Below are positions 1 through 7,672 of a DNA stretch of 27,891 bases, in pieces (position 1 is the first letter of the stretch; every line of letters starts with the position of its first letter). The notes under the pieces were generated by a model. It saw only the letters and a list, made by a program, of their open reading frames with translations, did no database searches and was not told where the DNA came from. The position numbers were made by a program, and so were the translations under genes. The DNA comes from JBAXTU01 sp037130015 (GTDB lineage: Bacteria; Patescibacteriota; Patescibacteriia; 2-01-FULL-39-33), in assembly GCA_037130015.1 (NCBI GenBank), contig JBAXTU010000012.1, positions 1-27,891 of the forward strand, written 5' to 3'.

Positions 1-2
1 AT

Positions 3-86
3 CTTGATGCGCCAGCTTCAACGCTTATAAAAATTGTCAAAGGTAAAATTGAAGTCTTACGTCAGGGGAGTGTGAACGTTAATTAG
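3..86 (+). CDS. C-terminal fragment of a probable TsaC/Sua5/YrdC-family protein (partial)
   Basis: An open frame enters from the left edge and runs 27 codons to TAG at 84-86. The visible tail includes PASTLIKI, then KIEVLRQGSV. In the TsaC/Sua5/YrdC family (threonylcarbamoyl-AMP synthase, first step of the tRNA t6A37 modification) the C-terminal end typically has the order PST-hydrophobic-hydrophobic, a short strand, then a hydrophobic residue followed by LR-x-G, and this tail follows it. The identification rests on that short motif alone, so the reading frame is better supported than the function. The next gene starts 36 bases downstream from its own promoter. Confidence 0.5.
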   Translation, partial: LDAPASTLIKIVKGKIEVLRQGSVNVN

Positions 87-88
87 TT

Positions 89-116
89 TTGGTTAATTTT
101 TATTTTCTGATATAAT
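89..116 (+). promoter_or_regulatory. Promoter of the PfkB-family kinase, predicted leaderless
   Basis: A TTGGTT -35 element (89-94) and a perfect TATAAT -10 (111-116) are separated by 16 bases. Only six bases (AATAAT) separate the -10 box from the ATG at 123. Transcription would therefore start at or beside the A of the start codon. No Shine-Dalgarno is present. Confidence 0.6.
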
Positions 117-122
117 AATAAT

Positions 123-1079
123 ATGATCAAACAAAAAATTGCTAAATACGATCTGGTCACTGTCGGTGGCATTACCCGCGACATTCTTTTTTATTCCAAA
201 GAAGGTGAGTTGGTTAATGTTGGCCAAACAGTCAAACAAAAATTGCTGGCTTTTGAATATGGCGCCAAAATTTATGCTGACCGAGTGTTTATGGAATTTG
301 GCGGTGGCGCTGATAATGTGGCGATTGCCTCTTCACGCCTAGGGCTTAAAAGCGCGCTCATTGCCAGAATTGGTGATGATGAAAATGGCCAATCCGCTAT
401 TAAAAATTTAAAAGACAACAGAGTTGATTTTTCTTATTTAAAAAAAGACACTGCCTCTCGCACTGGTTTTTCTGTTGTACTCACAGTCAATAATACAGCC
501 AAAGAGCATGTGGCTTTTTTGCATCGTGGCGCCAATGAATTTTTATCAGCCAAAGATCTTCCTGAAAATTTAGAGACCAATTGGATTTATATTGCCTCTT
601 TGCCGAAAAACGGTTGGGAAGCTATTATGACCAAAATTATTAAAATGAAAAAAAATCTGGTTTGGAATCCTGGCAAACAACAGTTGGAAGATTTGCCAAA
701 ACTAAAAAAGTTTTTACCATCAGTCAAAATTTTTATTGTCAATCATGAAGAAGCCAGTGAATTCAAAAAATTAAAAGATATAAAAAGTTTAATTACTCAT
801 ATCAAAGCTTGCGGACCAGAGCTGGTGATTATCACCGATGGCGAAAAAGGCGCTTATGCACATGATGGCAAAAAGTATTATTTTATTAAGGCCAAAAAAA
901 CCAAACCTGTCAATACGCTCGGTGTTGGCGATGCCTTTGGCGCCAGTTTGACTTCGGCTTTTATTTGTGGTAAAAATATTAAAACAGCACTGGAGTGGGG
1001 CATTAAAAATTCTGCTTCGGTGGTGGGCCATATTGGTGCTCAGAAAGGCTTGTTAAGCAAAAAACAGATTGAGAGATAA
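123..1079 (+). CDS. PfkB-family carbohydrate/nucleoside kinase
   Basis: This 318-residue protein belongs to the PfkB (ribokinase/adenosine kinase) superfamily, which phosphorylates sugars or nucleosides with ATP. The first family signature is seen as GGGADNVAIASSRLG (residues 60-74). The second is NTLGVGDAFGASL (264-276), where D270 occupies the position of the catalytic base. The usual DTTGAGD is here NTLGVGD, a mild divergence. The length is normal for the family. The substrate cannot be read from the sequence; ribokinase-, fructokinase- and adenosine kinase-like activities are all possible. No signal peptide is present, so the protein is cytoplasmic. The start is set by the promoter six bases upstream. 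Confidence 0.85.
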   Translation: MIKQKIAKYDLVTVGGITRDILFYSKEGELVNVGQTVKQKLLAFEYGAKIYADRVFMEFGGGADNVAIASSRLGLKSALIARIGDDENGQSAIKNLKDNRVDFSYLKKDTASRTGFSVVLTVNNTAKEHVAFLHRGANEFLSAKDLPENLETNWIYIASLPKNGWEAIMTKIIKMKKNLVWNPGKQQLEDLPKLKKFLPSVKIFIVNHEEASEFKKLKDIKSLITHIKACGPELVIITDGEKGAYAHDGKKYYFIKAKKTKPVNTLGVGDAFGASLTSAFICGKNIKTALEWGIKNSASVVGHIGAQKGLLSKKQIER

Positions 1080-1082
1080 ATA

Positions 1083-1139
1083 AAGTCCGGAAAGGGAAGG
1101 AACGGACTTAAATAAAAAATTTGGGTCTGTTTTTTTATT
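1083..1139 (+). terminator. Possible weak terminator or structured spacer between the sugar kinase and ppdK
   Basis: A 7-bp inverted repeat AAGTCCG (1083-1089) / CGGACTT (1103-1109) encloses a purine-rich 13-base loop. It is followed by an A-rich/T-rich pair (1111-1119 with 1131-1139) that ends in a run of seven Ts at 1130-1136. This is compatible with a weak terminator, but the U-run is not directly adjacent to the GC stem. Confidence 0.3.
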
Positions 1140-1175
1140 ATAAAAATTAATTAAATAAAATAATTTATAAAAATT

Positions 1176-3839
1176 ATGCCAGACGCTAAAAAATACGTCT
1201 TCGCTTTTGAAGAAGGCAACAAGGACATGAAAGAAACTTTGGGAGGCAAAGGTGCCAACTTGGCCGAAATGACCAGTTTGGGAATCAAAGTGCCACCAGG
1301 CTTTACCATCACCACCGAAGTGTGCGATGTGTATTATAAAAATAATAAAACTTATCCAGCTGAAATCAAAGAGCAAATTGCTCAAAAACTTCAGGCATTA
1401 GAAACCAAGATGGGCAAAAAATTGGGCGATCCTACCGACCCCTTGCTTGTTTCTGTCAGATCTGGCGCGGCCGCTTCCATGCCAGGTATGATGGATACAA
1501 TTTTAAATTTGGGTTTGAATGATCAATCAGTTTTGGGCTTAGCTGCTAAAACAGGCAACGAAAGATTTGCTTGGGATTCATATCGCCGTCTCATTCAAAT
1601 GATGGGTGATGTGGTTTTAGAAGTTGAACATGCAGAATTTGAACATATTTTGGAAAGTGTCAAAGAAACCAAGGGCGCCAAATTTGATACAGACTTGACT
1701 GCCGAAGACTTAAAAGAAATTGTCACCAAATACAAAGCCAAGATCAAAGAAATCAAAGGTATTGATTTTCCTCAGAATCCTTTGGAACAATTGCAACACG
1801 CCATTGATGCGGTGTTCAATTCTTGGAACAACTATCGCGCTATCCGTTATCGCGAAATTAATAATATCAGAGGCCTACTCGGTACTGCCATTAACATTCA
1901 AGCCATGGTGTTTGGTAATTTGGGTGATGACAGTGGCACAGGTGTTTGTTTTACTAGAAATCCTTCAACCGGCGAAGCCAAATTTTATGGTGAATATTTA
2001 ATGAACGCTCAAGGTGAAGATGTGGTGGCTGGTATTCGCACTCCACTTCCAGTGTCTGCTCTAGAAACTCAATTGCCAGAAATCTACAAAGAATTAGTTG
2101 ATACTTGCAACAAAGTTGAAAAGCATTATCGCGACATGCAAGATATGGAATTTACCATTCAACAAGGCAAGCTATATATTTTGCAAGCTAGAAGTGGCAA
2201 ACGCACCACCACCGCAGCGGTTCAAATTGCCGTGGATTTTGTGAGTGAAAATATGATCACCAAAGACGAAGCTATTTTACGCATTGATCCAAATCAATTG
2301 AATCAACTATTACATAAGCAATTAGATCCATTGGCTAAACAACAAGCCGAAGTGATTGCTCAAGGTTTGCCAGCCAGCCCAGGTGCGGCTGTCGGCCAAA
2401 TTGTTTTCACCGCAGCCGAAGCTTTTGCCAAAGCCAGCACCGGTGCTAATGTAATTTTGGTTCGCACTGAGACTTCACCAGAAGACATTGATGGTATGCA
2501 TGCGGCCAAAGGAATTTTGACTGCTCGTGGCGGTATGACTTCTCATGCAGCAGTCGTGGCTCGCGGTATGGGCACTTGCTGTGTAGCTGGTTGCGCTGAT
2601 ATTACAGTTGATGAAAAAGCCAAAACATTAACCATCAAAGCCTCTGGAATTATTCTTAAAGAAGGCGAAGAAATTACTCTTGATGGCGCCGATGGTAAAG
2701 TGTATGCTGGCCGTCTCACCACCAAAGATCCTGAATTGTCAGGCAACTTTGGTATTTTGATGGGCTGGGCTGATGAAGTCAGAAAAATTGGCGTGCGTAC
2801 TAATGCTGATACACCTAATGATGCTCAAGTAGCTAGAAATTTTGGCGCTGAAGGTATTGGTCTTTGCCGTACCGAACATATGTTTTTTGAAGGTGAAAGA
2901 ATTAAAGCGGTTAGAGAAATGATTTTATCTGCTGATATTACTGGACGCCAAAAAGCTTTGGCCAAATTATTGCCATATCAAAAAGAAGATTTTATTGGTT
3001 TATTTCATGCCATGGATGGCTTTCCAGCTACTATCAGATTATTAGACCCGCCACTTCATGAATTTTTGCCAACAGAAGAAAAAGATATTTATGATTTGGC
3101 CAGAGAAATGGAAGTTGATGTCGGGACACTCAAAGCCAAAATTGCTGATTTGCATGAATTCAATCCCATGCTTGGACATCGCGGTTGCCGATTAGCCGTC
3201 ACTTATCCAGAAATTTATGACATGCAAGTGACTGCTATCATTGAAGCGGCCATTGAAGTGAAACAAAAATGCCCAAGATGCGAACGTTCCACTGAAGTCA
3301 AGCCAGAAATTATGATTCCATTGGTCGCTACTACCAAAGAATTTTCTATGATCAAAGAAAGAATTGTGGAAATTGTAGAAAAGAAAATGACCGAAGCTGG
3401 CGTGAAATTGGATTATAAAGTTGGCACCATGATTGAAGTACCTCGCGCCGCTCTCGTGGCTGATAAAATTGTTGAAGCCGGAGCCGAATTTTTCTCTTTT
3501 GGCACCAATGACCTCACTCAAATGGGCGCTGGTTTGTCTCGTGATGATGCCGGCAAGTTCCTCAAAGAATATGTGAATAAAGGTATTTATGAATATGATC
3601 CATTTGAAGTTTTGGATCAAGAAGGTATTGGCGAGCTTATCCGTATTGCCATCAAAAAAGGCAGGGGAGTGAAACCAGAACTAAAAATCGGTATTTGTGG
3701 CGAACATGGTGGAGAACCAATAACTGTAGAGTTTTGTCATCGTGAAGGCTTTAATTATGTGTCTTGCTCACCATTTAGGGTGCCAATTGCCCGTCTAGCC
3801 GGAGCTCAAGCCGCAATTAAGGAAAAATTGAAGAAGTAG
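1176..3839 (+). CDS. ppdK: Pyruvate, phosphate dikinase
   Basis: PPDK reversibly interconverts pyruvate + ATP + Pi with PEP + AMP + PPi. At 887 residues it is slightly longer than the usual ~875. The N-terminal ATP-grasp domain starts with the typical LGGKGANLAEMTSLGIKVPPGF. The swivelling phosphohistidine domain carries GGMTSHAAVVARGMG with the phosphorylated H457 and the neighbouring T455 that is the regulatory site in plant enzymes. The C-terminal TIM barrel carries GICGEHGG with the catalytic C841. All key residues are intact. A short CPRC stretch before EIMIPLV is seen in many PPDKs. In a presumed fermentative Patescibacterium it would serve the lower end of glycolysis. No Shine-Dalgarno precedes the ATG; the leader is A/T-only. 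Confidence 0.97.
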   Translation: MPDAKKYVFAFEEGNKDMKETLGGKGANLAEMTSLGIKVPPGFTITTEVCDVYYKNNKTYPAEIKEQIAQKLQALETKMGKKLGDPTDPLLVSVRSGAAASMPGMMDTILNLGLNDQSVLGLAAKTGNERFAWDSYRRLIQMMGDVVLEVEHAEFEHILESVKETKGAKFDTDLTAEDLKEIVTKYKAKIKEIKGIDFPQNPLEQLQHAIDAVFNSWNNYRAIRYREINNIRGLLGTAINIQAMVFGNLGDDSGTGVCFTRNPSTGEAKFYGEYLMNAQGEDVVAGIRTPLPVSALETQLPEIYKELVDTCNKVEKHYRDMQDMEFTIQQGKLYILQARSGKRTTTAAVQIAVDFVSENMITKDEAILRIDPNQLNQLLHKQLDPLAKQQAEVIAQGLPASPGAAVGQIVFTAAEAFAKASTGANVILVRTETSPEDIDGMHAAKGILTARGGMTSHAAVVARGMGTCCVAGCADITVDEKAKTLTIKASGIILKEGEEITLDGADGKVYAGRLTTKDPELSGNFGILMGWADEVRKIGVRTNADTPNDAQVARNFGAEGIGLCRTEHMFFEGERIKAVREMILSADITGRQKALAKLLPYQKEDFIGLFHAMDGFPATIRLLDPPLHEFLPTEEKDIYDLAREMEVDVGTLKAKIADLHEFNPMLGHRGCRLAVTYPEIYDMQVTAIIEAAIEVKQKCPRCERSTEVKPEIMIPLVATTKEFSMIKERIVEIVEKKMTEAGVKLDYKVGTMIEVPRAALVADKIVEAGAEFFSFGTNDLTQMGAGLSRDDAGKFLKEYVNKGIYEYDPFEVLDQEGIGELIRIAIKKGRGVKPELKIGICGEHGGEPITVEFCHREGFNYVSCSPFRVPIARLAGAQAAIKEKLKK

Positions 3840-3845
3840 AATAAT

Positions 3846-3882
3846 AAAAAGAGGCGTTTTGTTAAAAAACGCCTCTTTTTTT
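3846..3882 (+). terminator. Intrinsic terminator of ppdK
   Basis: The 10-bp stem GAGGCGTTTT (3851-3860) / AAAACGCCTC (3866-3875) is followed directly by seven Ts and preceded by an A-run. This is a strong factor-independent terminator just after the ppdK stop. Confidence 0.92.
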
Positions 3883-3913
3883 GTCTAAATTTACTTATTA
3901 AATCTCAAATATA

Positions 3914-3942
3914 TTGACAAAATATTATATATATGTTATCAT
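3914..3942 (+). promoter_or_regulatory. Strong promoter of the beta-helix lipoprotein gene
   Basis: Perfect TTGACA (3914-3919), a 17-base spacer, and TATCAT (3937-3942) preceded by an extended -10 TG (3934-3935). The predicted start is near 3949, which gives a leader of about 97 bases, the longest in the window. The element matches the promoter at 19756-19784 at 22 of 30 positions. Confidence 0.8.
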
Positions 3943-3948
3943 GTTTAA

Positions 3949-4045
3949 TTAGCTCTTTGACAAGGCAATTTCTGCAGTCGCTCTGTTGTGACTGTGGTTA
4001 GAATCAAAAAAAACAAAAAACAAAGCAACAAGAAGGAGAAATGAC
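3949..4045 (+). promoter_or_regulatory. Structured 5' leader with Shine-Dalgarno of the lipoprotein gene
   Basis: The leader contains a 7-bp hairpin (3975-3981 with 3988-3994, one G-U pair, loop TCTGTT), an A-rich unstructured stretch, and AAGGAG (4033-4038) seven bases before the ATG at 4046. A two-codon frame ATG-ACA-TGA (4041-4049) overlaps the real start. Most genes here have almost no leader, so this one may carry stability or regulatory information. It matches no riboswitch class I recognise. Confidence 0.5.
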
Positions 4046-5626
4046 ATGAAGACAGGTTTTACAGTGGCGTTTGTAATGGTTTTGGCAATGGTGTTGTTTG
4101 TCGGATGTCCGGCGGTTAATACGCCCAACATATGTCCAATAACCAACACCGATAATCCCGACCCAACAGTCGGAATTGACAACCCAACTAAGCCAGGAGA
4201 CAAGTACACTGGCGGAATTGTCATCAAGGGCAACATGTTTGCCACGACAAAATCAGCAACTACGTCCGAAGATGCCACCATCGTTGATATGATGTTGGCA
4301 CTTAAAGGTATGGCCACTAAACTAACTGTGGCCGTGTATCAGCCTGGTGGTTATGGTAAGGGTGGCGGAGGTAGTAATTTATACAACTACCACTTTGACA
4401 TTCCTATTGCAACCAATGGCCAATTTGAAGGCCACTGTGGAGGAATTTTCCACGGAACATACCAAATTGACGTCAACTTTTTGGATGTTGATGGTGTCTA
4501 CCTATTTAATGGTAGCATCAACGGAGTTAAAGTTGAGCCAAAAATTGAGACAGTGGTTTACGTGACAGCCAAGCCAATGCAGGTATATCCTTTTATTTTT
4601 TCAATAAAGGATCTGCCAGGTGAATATACAAACACTGCTAGCGACTACAAAATGTTGTTAGACGGAAGATATGGTTGTGGTTGGCAAATCAAAGATAAGC
4701 AGTTAGAAATAACCGCCTATCTGCCATTGGACTTTGTCGGCGGTGTACTAACACTGTCAGATGACAAAGGTCAAGGCTATTCAACAGAGGTTCCACTGAC
4801 CATCAGTCAGTTGGATTGGTCAACAATGCAACTTAGCACTTGCATGATTTTTGACTATGTACCGCTCGGTGGCATTGACTTGACAGTCAGAATTGATGCG
4901 CCCTACGTATTAGGGAATGGCAAAAATTTTGGCAGTATCCAGGAAGCTATTGACGCCTGCGAGTCACCAGTCGTTGTTACCGTAGGTAACGGCGAATACA
5001 AAGGTCAAATCAACATACCGGCTACAAAGTCGGTCACAATAAATGGCAATGGTGCCGACACGACCATATTGTCTAATCCAGGCAATGTGATTTACTTCCC
5101 AAATTTTGGTGGTGAAGCTAATGCCGGAAATATTCTGAAGCTGTATAATCTTCAGGTTGTTTCTGAATATGGTATCGGTAATGGCGCCATCTTTACGGAT
5201 GGTATTGGTTTGGAAATGAACAACTGTGTTGTTCATAGCAAGTCCGGCATAACCATGGTTACAACCAACTATGACCAAGCAGTGACAATTAGTCATTGCA
5301 CGATTGTGGGCAGTGATTGGGGTAATGGTATTGCGACATACTTTGAACAAGGAGTTTCAATTACTGACTCCATTGTCATAAATGTCACAACTGGCTTCTT
5401 GTATCATAATGGCGATGCCAAAATAAGTAATTCGTTTTTTTGGAATGTCAATAAGTTGACACTCCAAGAAAATACCGGCATATATGATGCCTTGCCAGTG
5501 GATACCTCGGTACGTTACAACACTGCCGATCCACTTGTTGGACCAGACTTCCGTCTTCTACCTGGCTCGCCTTGCATTGGCACAGCCACTGATGGCGCTG
5601 ATGTCGGCACTACCTTTAAAGGTTAA
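4046..5626 (+). CDS. Secreted lipoprotein with a right-handed beta-helix C-terminal domain
   Basis: The 526-residue product opens with a lipoprotein-type signal: positive N-terminus, hydrophobic core and FVGC, with C21 as the lipidated residue (F rather than L at -3). Residues ~22-60 are Pro/Thr/Asn-rich and look like a linker. The region ~60-290 is rich in Gly and beta-strand and is not recognised. From residue 292 (GKNFGSIQEAIDAC) onward the protein reads as a pectin-lyase-like right-handed beta-helix, with repeated short strands, N-rich turns and a closing FRLLPGSPCIG (502-512). Proteins of this fold bind or cleave polysaccharides or act as surface adhesins. No catalytic residues could be assigned. 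The gene has its own strong promoter, Shine-Dalgarno and terminator, so it is monocistronic and probably well expressed. A surface-exposed binding or glycan-active role is inference. Confidence 0.75.
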   Translation: MKTGFTVAFVMVLAMVLFVGCPAVNTPNICPITNTDNPDPTVGIDNPTKPGDKYTGGIVIKGNMFATTKSATTSEDATIVDMMLALKGMATKLTVAVYQPGGYGKGGGGSNLYNYHFDIPIATNGQFEGHCGGIFHGTYQIDVNFLDVDGVYLFNGSINGVKVEPKIETVVYVTAKPMQVYPFIFSIKDLPGEYTNTASDYKMLLDGRYGCGWQIKDKQLEITAYLPLDFVGGVLTLSDDKGQGYSTEVPLTISQLDWSTMQLSTCMIFDYVPLGGIDLTVRIDAPYVLGNGKNFGSIQEAIDACESPVVVTVGNGEYKGQINIPATKSVTINGNGADTTILSNPGNVIYFPNFGGEANAGNILKLYNLQVVSEYGIGNGAIFTDGIGLEMNNCVVHSKSGITMVTTNYDQAVTISHCTIVGSDWGNGIATYFEQGVSITDSIVINVTTGFLYHNGDAKISNSFFWNVNKLTLQENTGIYDALPVDTSVRYNTADPLVGPDFRLLPGSPCIGTATDGADVGTTFKG

Positions 5627-5651
5627 GCCAAGAAATTGCCTAACAAAATAA

Positions 5652-5693
5652 AACACCGCAGAGTCTCTACTGAGATTCTGCGGTTTTCTTTTT
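5652..5693 (+). terminator. Intrinsic terminator of the lipoprotein gene
   Basis: A 13-bp stem, ACCGCAGAGTCTC (5655-5667) / GAGATTCTGCGGT (5672-5684) with one G-U pair and a four-base loop, is followed by TTTCTTTTT. It is one of the strongest terminators in the window. Confidence 0.92.
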
Positions 5694-5737
5694 GTCTAAA
5701 AATATATGCCAGCCCACTTTTTTGTTTTTATAAAATA

Positions 5738-5746
5738 TGCTAATAT
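5738..5746 (+). promoter_or_regulatory. Probable extended -10 promoter for the micro-ORF and murJ
   Basis: TGCTAATAT forms an extended -10 (TG-n-TAATAT). No good -35 lies at 16-18 bases. The predicted start near 5753 gives a ~20-base leader to the ATG at 5774. The upstream terminator at 5652-5693 makes a promoter in this gap necessary. Confidence 0.45.
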
Positions 5747-5773
5747 TAAACTATTAAAAAATAACCCAAATTT

Positions 5774-5854
5774 ATGAGCATCTATTTCATTGGTGGAATT
5801 TTGTTGATTATGGTGGTAGCAGTGCTTATCGTTCAGGCCAAACTGGGCGGTTAA
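5774..5854 (+). CDS. 26-residue hydrophobic micro-protein upstream of murJ
   Basis: A complete ATG...TAA frame of 26 codons reads MSIYFIGGILLIMVVAVLIV and continues QAKLGG. It is almost entirely one predicted membrane span with a single Lys near the C-terminus. It lies between a strong terminator and murJ, starts about 20 bases after an extended -10 element, and ends 12 bases before the murJ GTG. It may be a small membrane protein or a leader peptide coupled to murJ. No homologue is recognised and there is no Shine-Dalgarno. The composition of one clean hydrophobic helix with a polar end argues against chance, but short frames do arise at random. Confidence 0.45.
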   Translation: MSIYFIGGILLIMVVAVLIVQAKLGG

Positions 5855-5866
5855 TAAAAAACAAAA

Positions 5867-7567
5867 GTGTTCAAAAAATTTATTGACTCAACCACCAAAT
5901 CCATCACTTCGGCGGCCATAATTATTGGCGCCTTGTCTTTGGTTAGTCGTTTTTTAGGAATTTTCAGAGACAGAGTATTAGCTGGCCAATTTGGTGCCGG
6001 CGATACCCTTGATGCTTATTATGCGGCTTTTCGTTTGCCGGATTTTGTTTATAATATTTTAATTTTAGGAGCTGTGTCTGCGGGCTTAATTCCTGTTTTT
6101 GCATCGCTACTCGCCGAACACAAAAAAGAAGACGGCTGGCAACTTATTAACAGTATTTTAAACTTACTTTCAATTGGATTGATTGTAATTTGTTTTGTTT
6201 TATTTTTTTCCGCTCCCTGGCTAATGCCTATTATTACCCCTGGATTTCCTCCGGAAAAAATGCACACTGTGATTCATTTATCTCAAATAATGTTTTTGAG
6301 TCCGTTTTTTCTTGGACTGTCAGCAATTTTCGGTTCAATTCTGCAATCATTCCGCAGATTTTTTGTTTATTCTATTGCACCGATTTTTTATAATATTGGC
6401 ATCATCATCGGCGCCTTGTTTTTTACTCGCTGGTGGGGTGTTTATGGCCTGGCTTGGGGCGTGATATTGGGGGCGGTCATGCATATGTTGGTACAATTGG
6501 CGCCTACTTTTACAGTCGGTTGGAAATATACTTTTGCTCTTAATTTAAAAAACAAAAATGTCATCAGGGTTGGAAAATTAATGATTCCACGCACTCTAAG
6601 CTTGATGGTGACACAAATAAATTTTGTAATTATTACAGTGGTGGCCTCCACTCTTATGGCGGGCAGTTTAGCAATTTTTAATTTTGCTAATAATCTCCAA
6701 AGCTTTCCTTTAGGAATTTTTGGCTTGTCACTGGCTGTAGCTGCTTTGCCAGTTTTATCATCACTTTGGGCGGAAAAAAAGAAAAATGATTTTGTGGCCA
6801 CGGTTTCCACTACTTTTAGACAAACACTTTTTTTTATTATTCCTATTTCCGTGCTTCTTTATGTGCTTCGTGCCCAGGTGGTGCGCGTTCTTCTGGGCAG
6901 TGGACATTTCGGTTGGTATGATACGCGCTTAACAGCTGCTTGCTTGGCGATTTTTTGCGTTGGCCTTTTTGCCCAAGGTGCTTTTCCACTCATTATTCGC
7001 GCTTTTTATGCCCTGCACAATACCAAGACACCATTTTATGTGGGCATAGGCACCATGATTGTTAATTTGATTTCCCTTTTATTTTTCAAATGGATTTTTA
7101 GCTTTGATAATTTTTTCAGTTTTTTTGCAGTAGCTATTTTAAGACTAACAGACCTAAACGGTTTAGTTGATTTTCGCGTTTTGGCCTTGCCTTCAGCCAT
7201 TACAGTCTCTTCTATTTTTGAATTAGTGGCACTAATGATATTTTTGCGTAAAACAATAGGACGACTAGACGGTTATAAAATAATCAATTCTGTTTGGCGC
7301 ATCACTTTCGCTTCACTTGGCGGTGGCTTGTTCGCTTATGCCTTGTTATATTTAATAGAAAAAATCGTACCCACTGAAAAGTTTTTTGGCATTCTTTCTC
7401 AAGGATTTTTTGCCGGCATGTTTGGTTTGCTAGGTTATTGTTTTTTGGGCTATTTGTTAAAAATGGAAGAAATGAATATTTTTGTGTCTTCGTTAAAGAA
7501 AAAATTGCTACGCTCGGCCAAGGTTATGGCTGAGGATAGTTTAAATGAAAACGACGGGGGAGCGTAA
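5867..7567 (+). CDS. murJ: Lipid II flippase MurJ (MviN family)
   Basis: MurJ moves lipid-linked peptidoglycan precursor from the inner to the outer face of the cytoplasmic membrane. The 566 residues give about 14 hydrophobic segments, as expected for this MOP-superfamily exporter. The family signature is clear near the N-terminus (ALSLVSRFLGIFRDRVLAGQ, then GAGDTLDAYYAAFRLPDFVYNIL), including the conserved arginines of the substrate cavity. A short charged cytoplasmic tail follows the last span. The chosen start is the GTG at 5867, since the conserved N-terminal helix begins immediately after it. No Shine-Dalgarno is visible. The micro-ORF ends 12 bases upstream, so the two are probably co-transcribed. 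Confidence 0.95.
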   Translation: MFKKFIDSTTKSITSAAIIIGALSLVSRFLGIFRDRVLAGQFGAGDTLDAYYAAFRLPDFVYNILILGAVSAGLIPVFASLLAEHKKEDGWQLINSILNLLSIGLIVICFVLFFSAPWLMPIITPGFPPEKMHTVIHLSQIMFLSPFFLGLSAIFGSILQSFRRFFVYSIAPIFYNIGIIIGALFFTRWWGVYGLAWGVILGAVMHMLVQLAPTFTVGWKYTFALNLKNKNVIRVGKLMIPRTLSLMVTQINFVIITVVASTLMAGSLAIFNFANNLQSFPLGIFGLSLAVAALPVLSSLWAEKKKNDFVATVSTTFRQTLFFIIPISVLLYVLRAQVVRVLLGSGHFGWYDTRLTAACLAIFCVGLFAQGAFPLIIRAFYALHNTKTPFYVGIGTMIVNLISLLFFKWIFSFDNFFSFFAVAILRLTDLNGLVDFRVLALPSAITVSSIFELVALMIFLRKTIGRLDGYKIINSVWRITFASLGGGLFAYALLYLIEKIVPTEKFFGILSQGFFAGMFGLLGYCFLGYLLKMEEMNIFVSSLKKKLLRSAKVMAEDSLNENDGGA

Positions 7568-7597
7568 ACAATTAAAAATTAAGAATTAGGAATTTTA

Positions 7598-7628
7598 AAA
7601 CGCTAATATTTAGCGTTTATTTGATTTT
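7598..7628 (+). terminator. Probable weak terminator of murJ
   Basis: The 9-bp stem AAACGCTAA (7598-7606) / TTAGCGTTT (7610-7618) has a three-base loop and is followed by ATTTGATTTTA. The U-tract is interrupted, so termination may be partial. The lepA promoter begins at 7621, within this tail. Confidence 0.55.
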
Positions 7629-7649
7629 ATACCAGTTTTCTGTTAAAAT
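7621..7649 (+). promoter_or_regulatory. Promoter of lepA
   Basis: TTGATT (7621-7626), a 17-base spacer and TAAAAT (7644-7649) with an extended -10 TG at 7641-7642. The predicted start near 7656 leaves a ~17-base A-rich leader without a Shine-Dalgarno. It also argues against the upstream TTG at 7649 as the start codon. Confidence 0.7.
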
Positions 7650-7672
7650 TGAAAAATCAAAAACCACAAAAT

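Noticed and set aside
3192..3620. 142-codon minus-strand frame inside ppdK
   Set aside because: It is a shadow of an intact, motif-complete PPDK gene. Its composition is His/Phe-rich as expected from antisense of coding DNA, and it has no promoter or start signals.
7649..7672. TTG start giving an 8-residue longer LepA
   Set aside because: The TTG overlaps the TAAAAT -10 box and would precede the predicted transcription start. ATG 7673 gives the standard LepA N-terminus.
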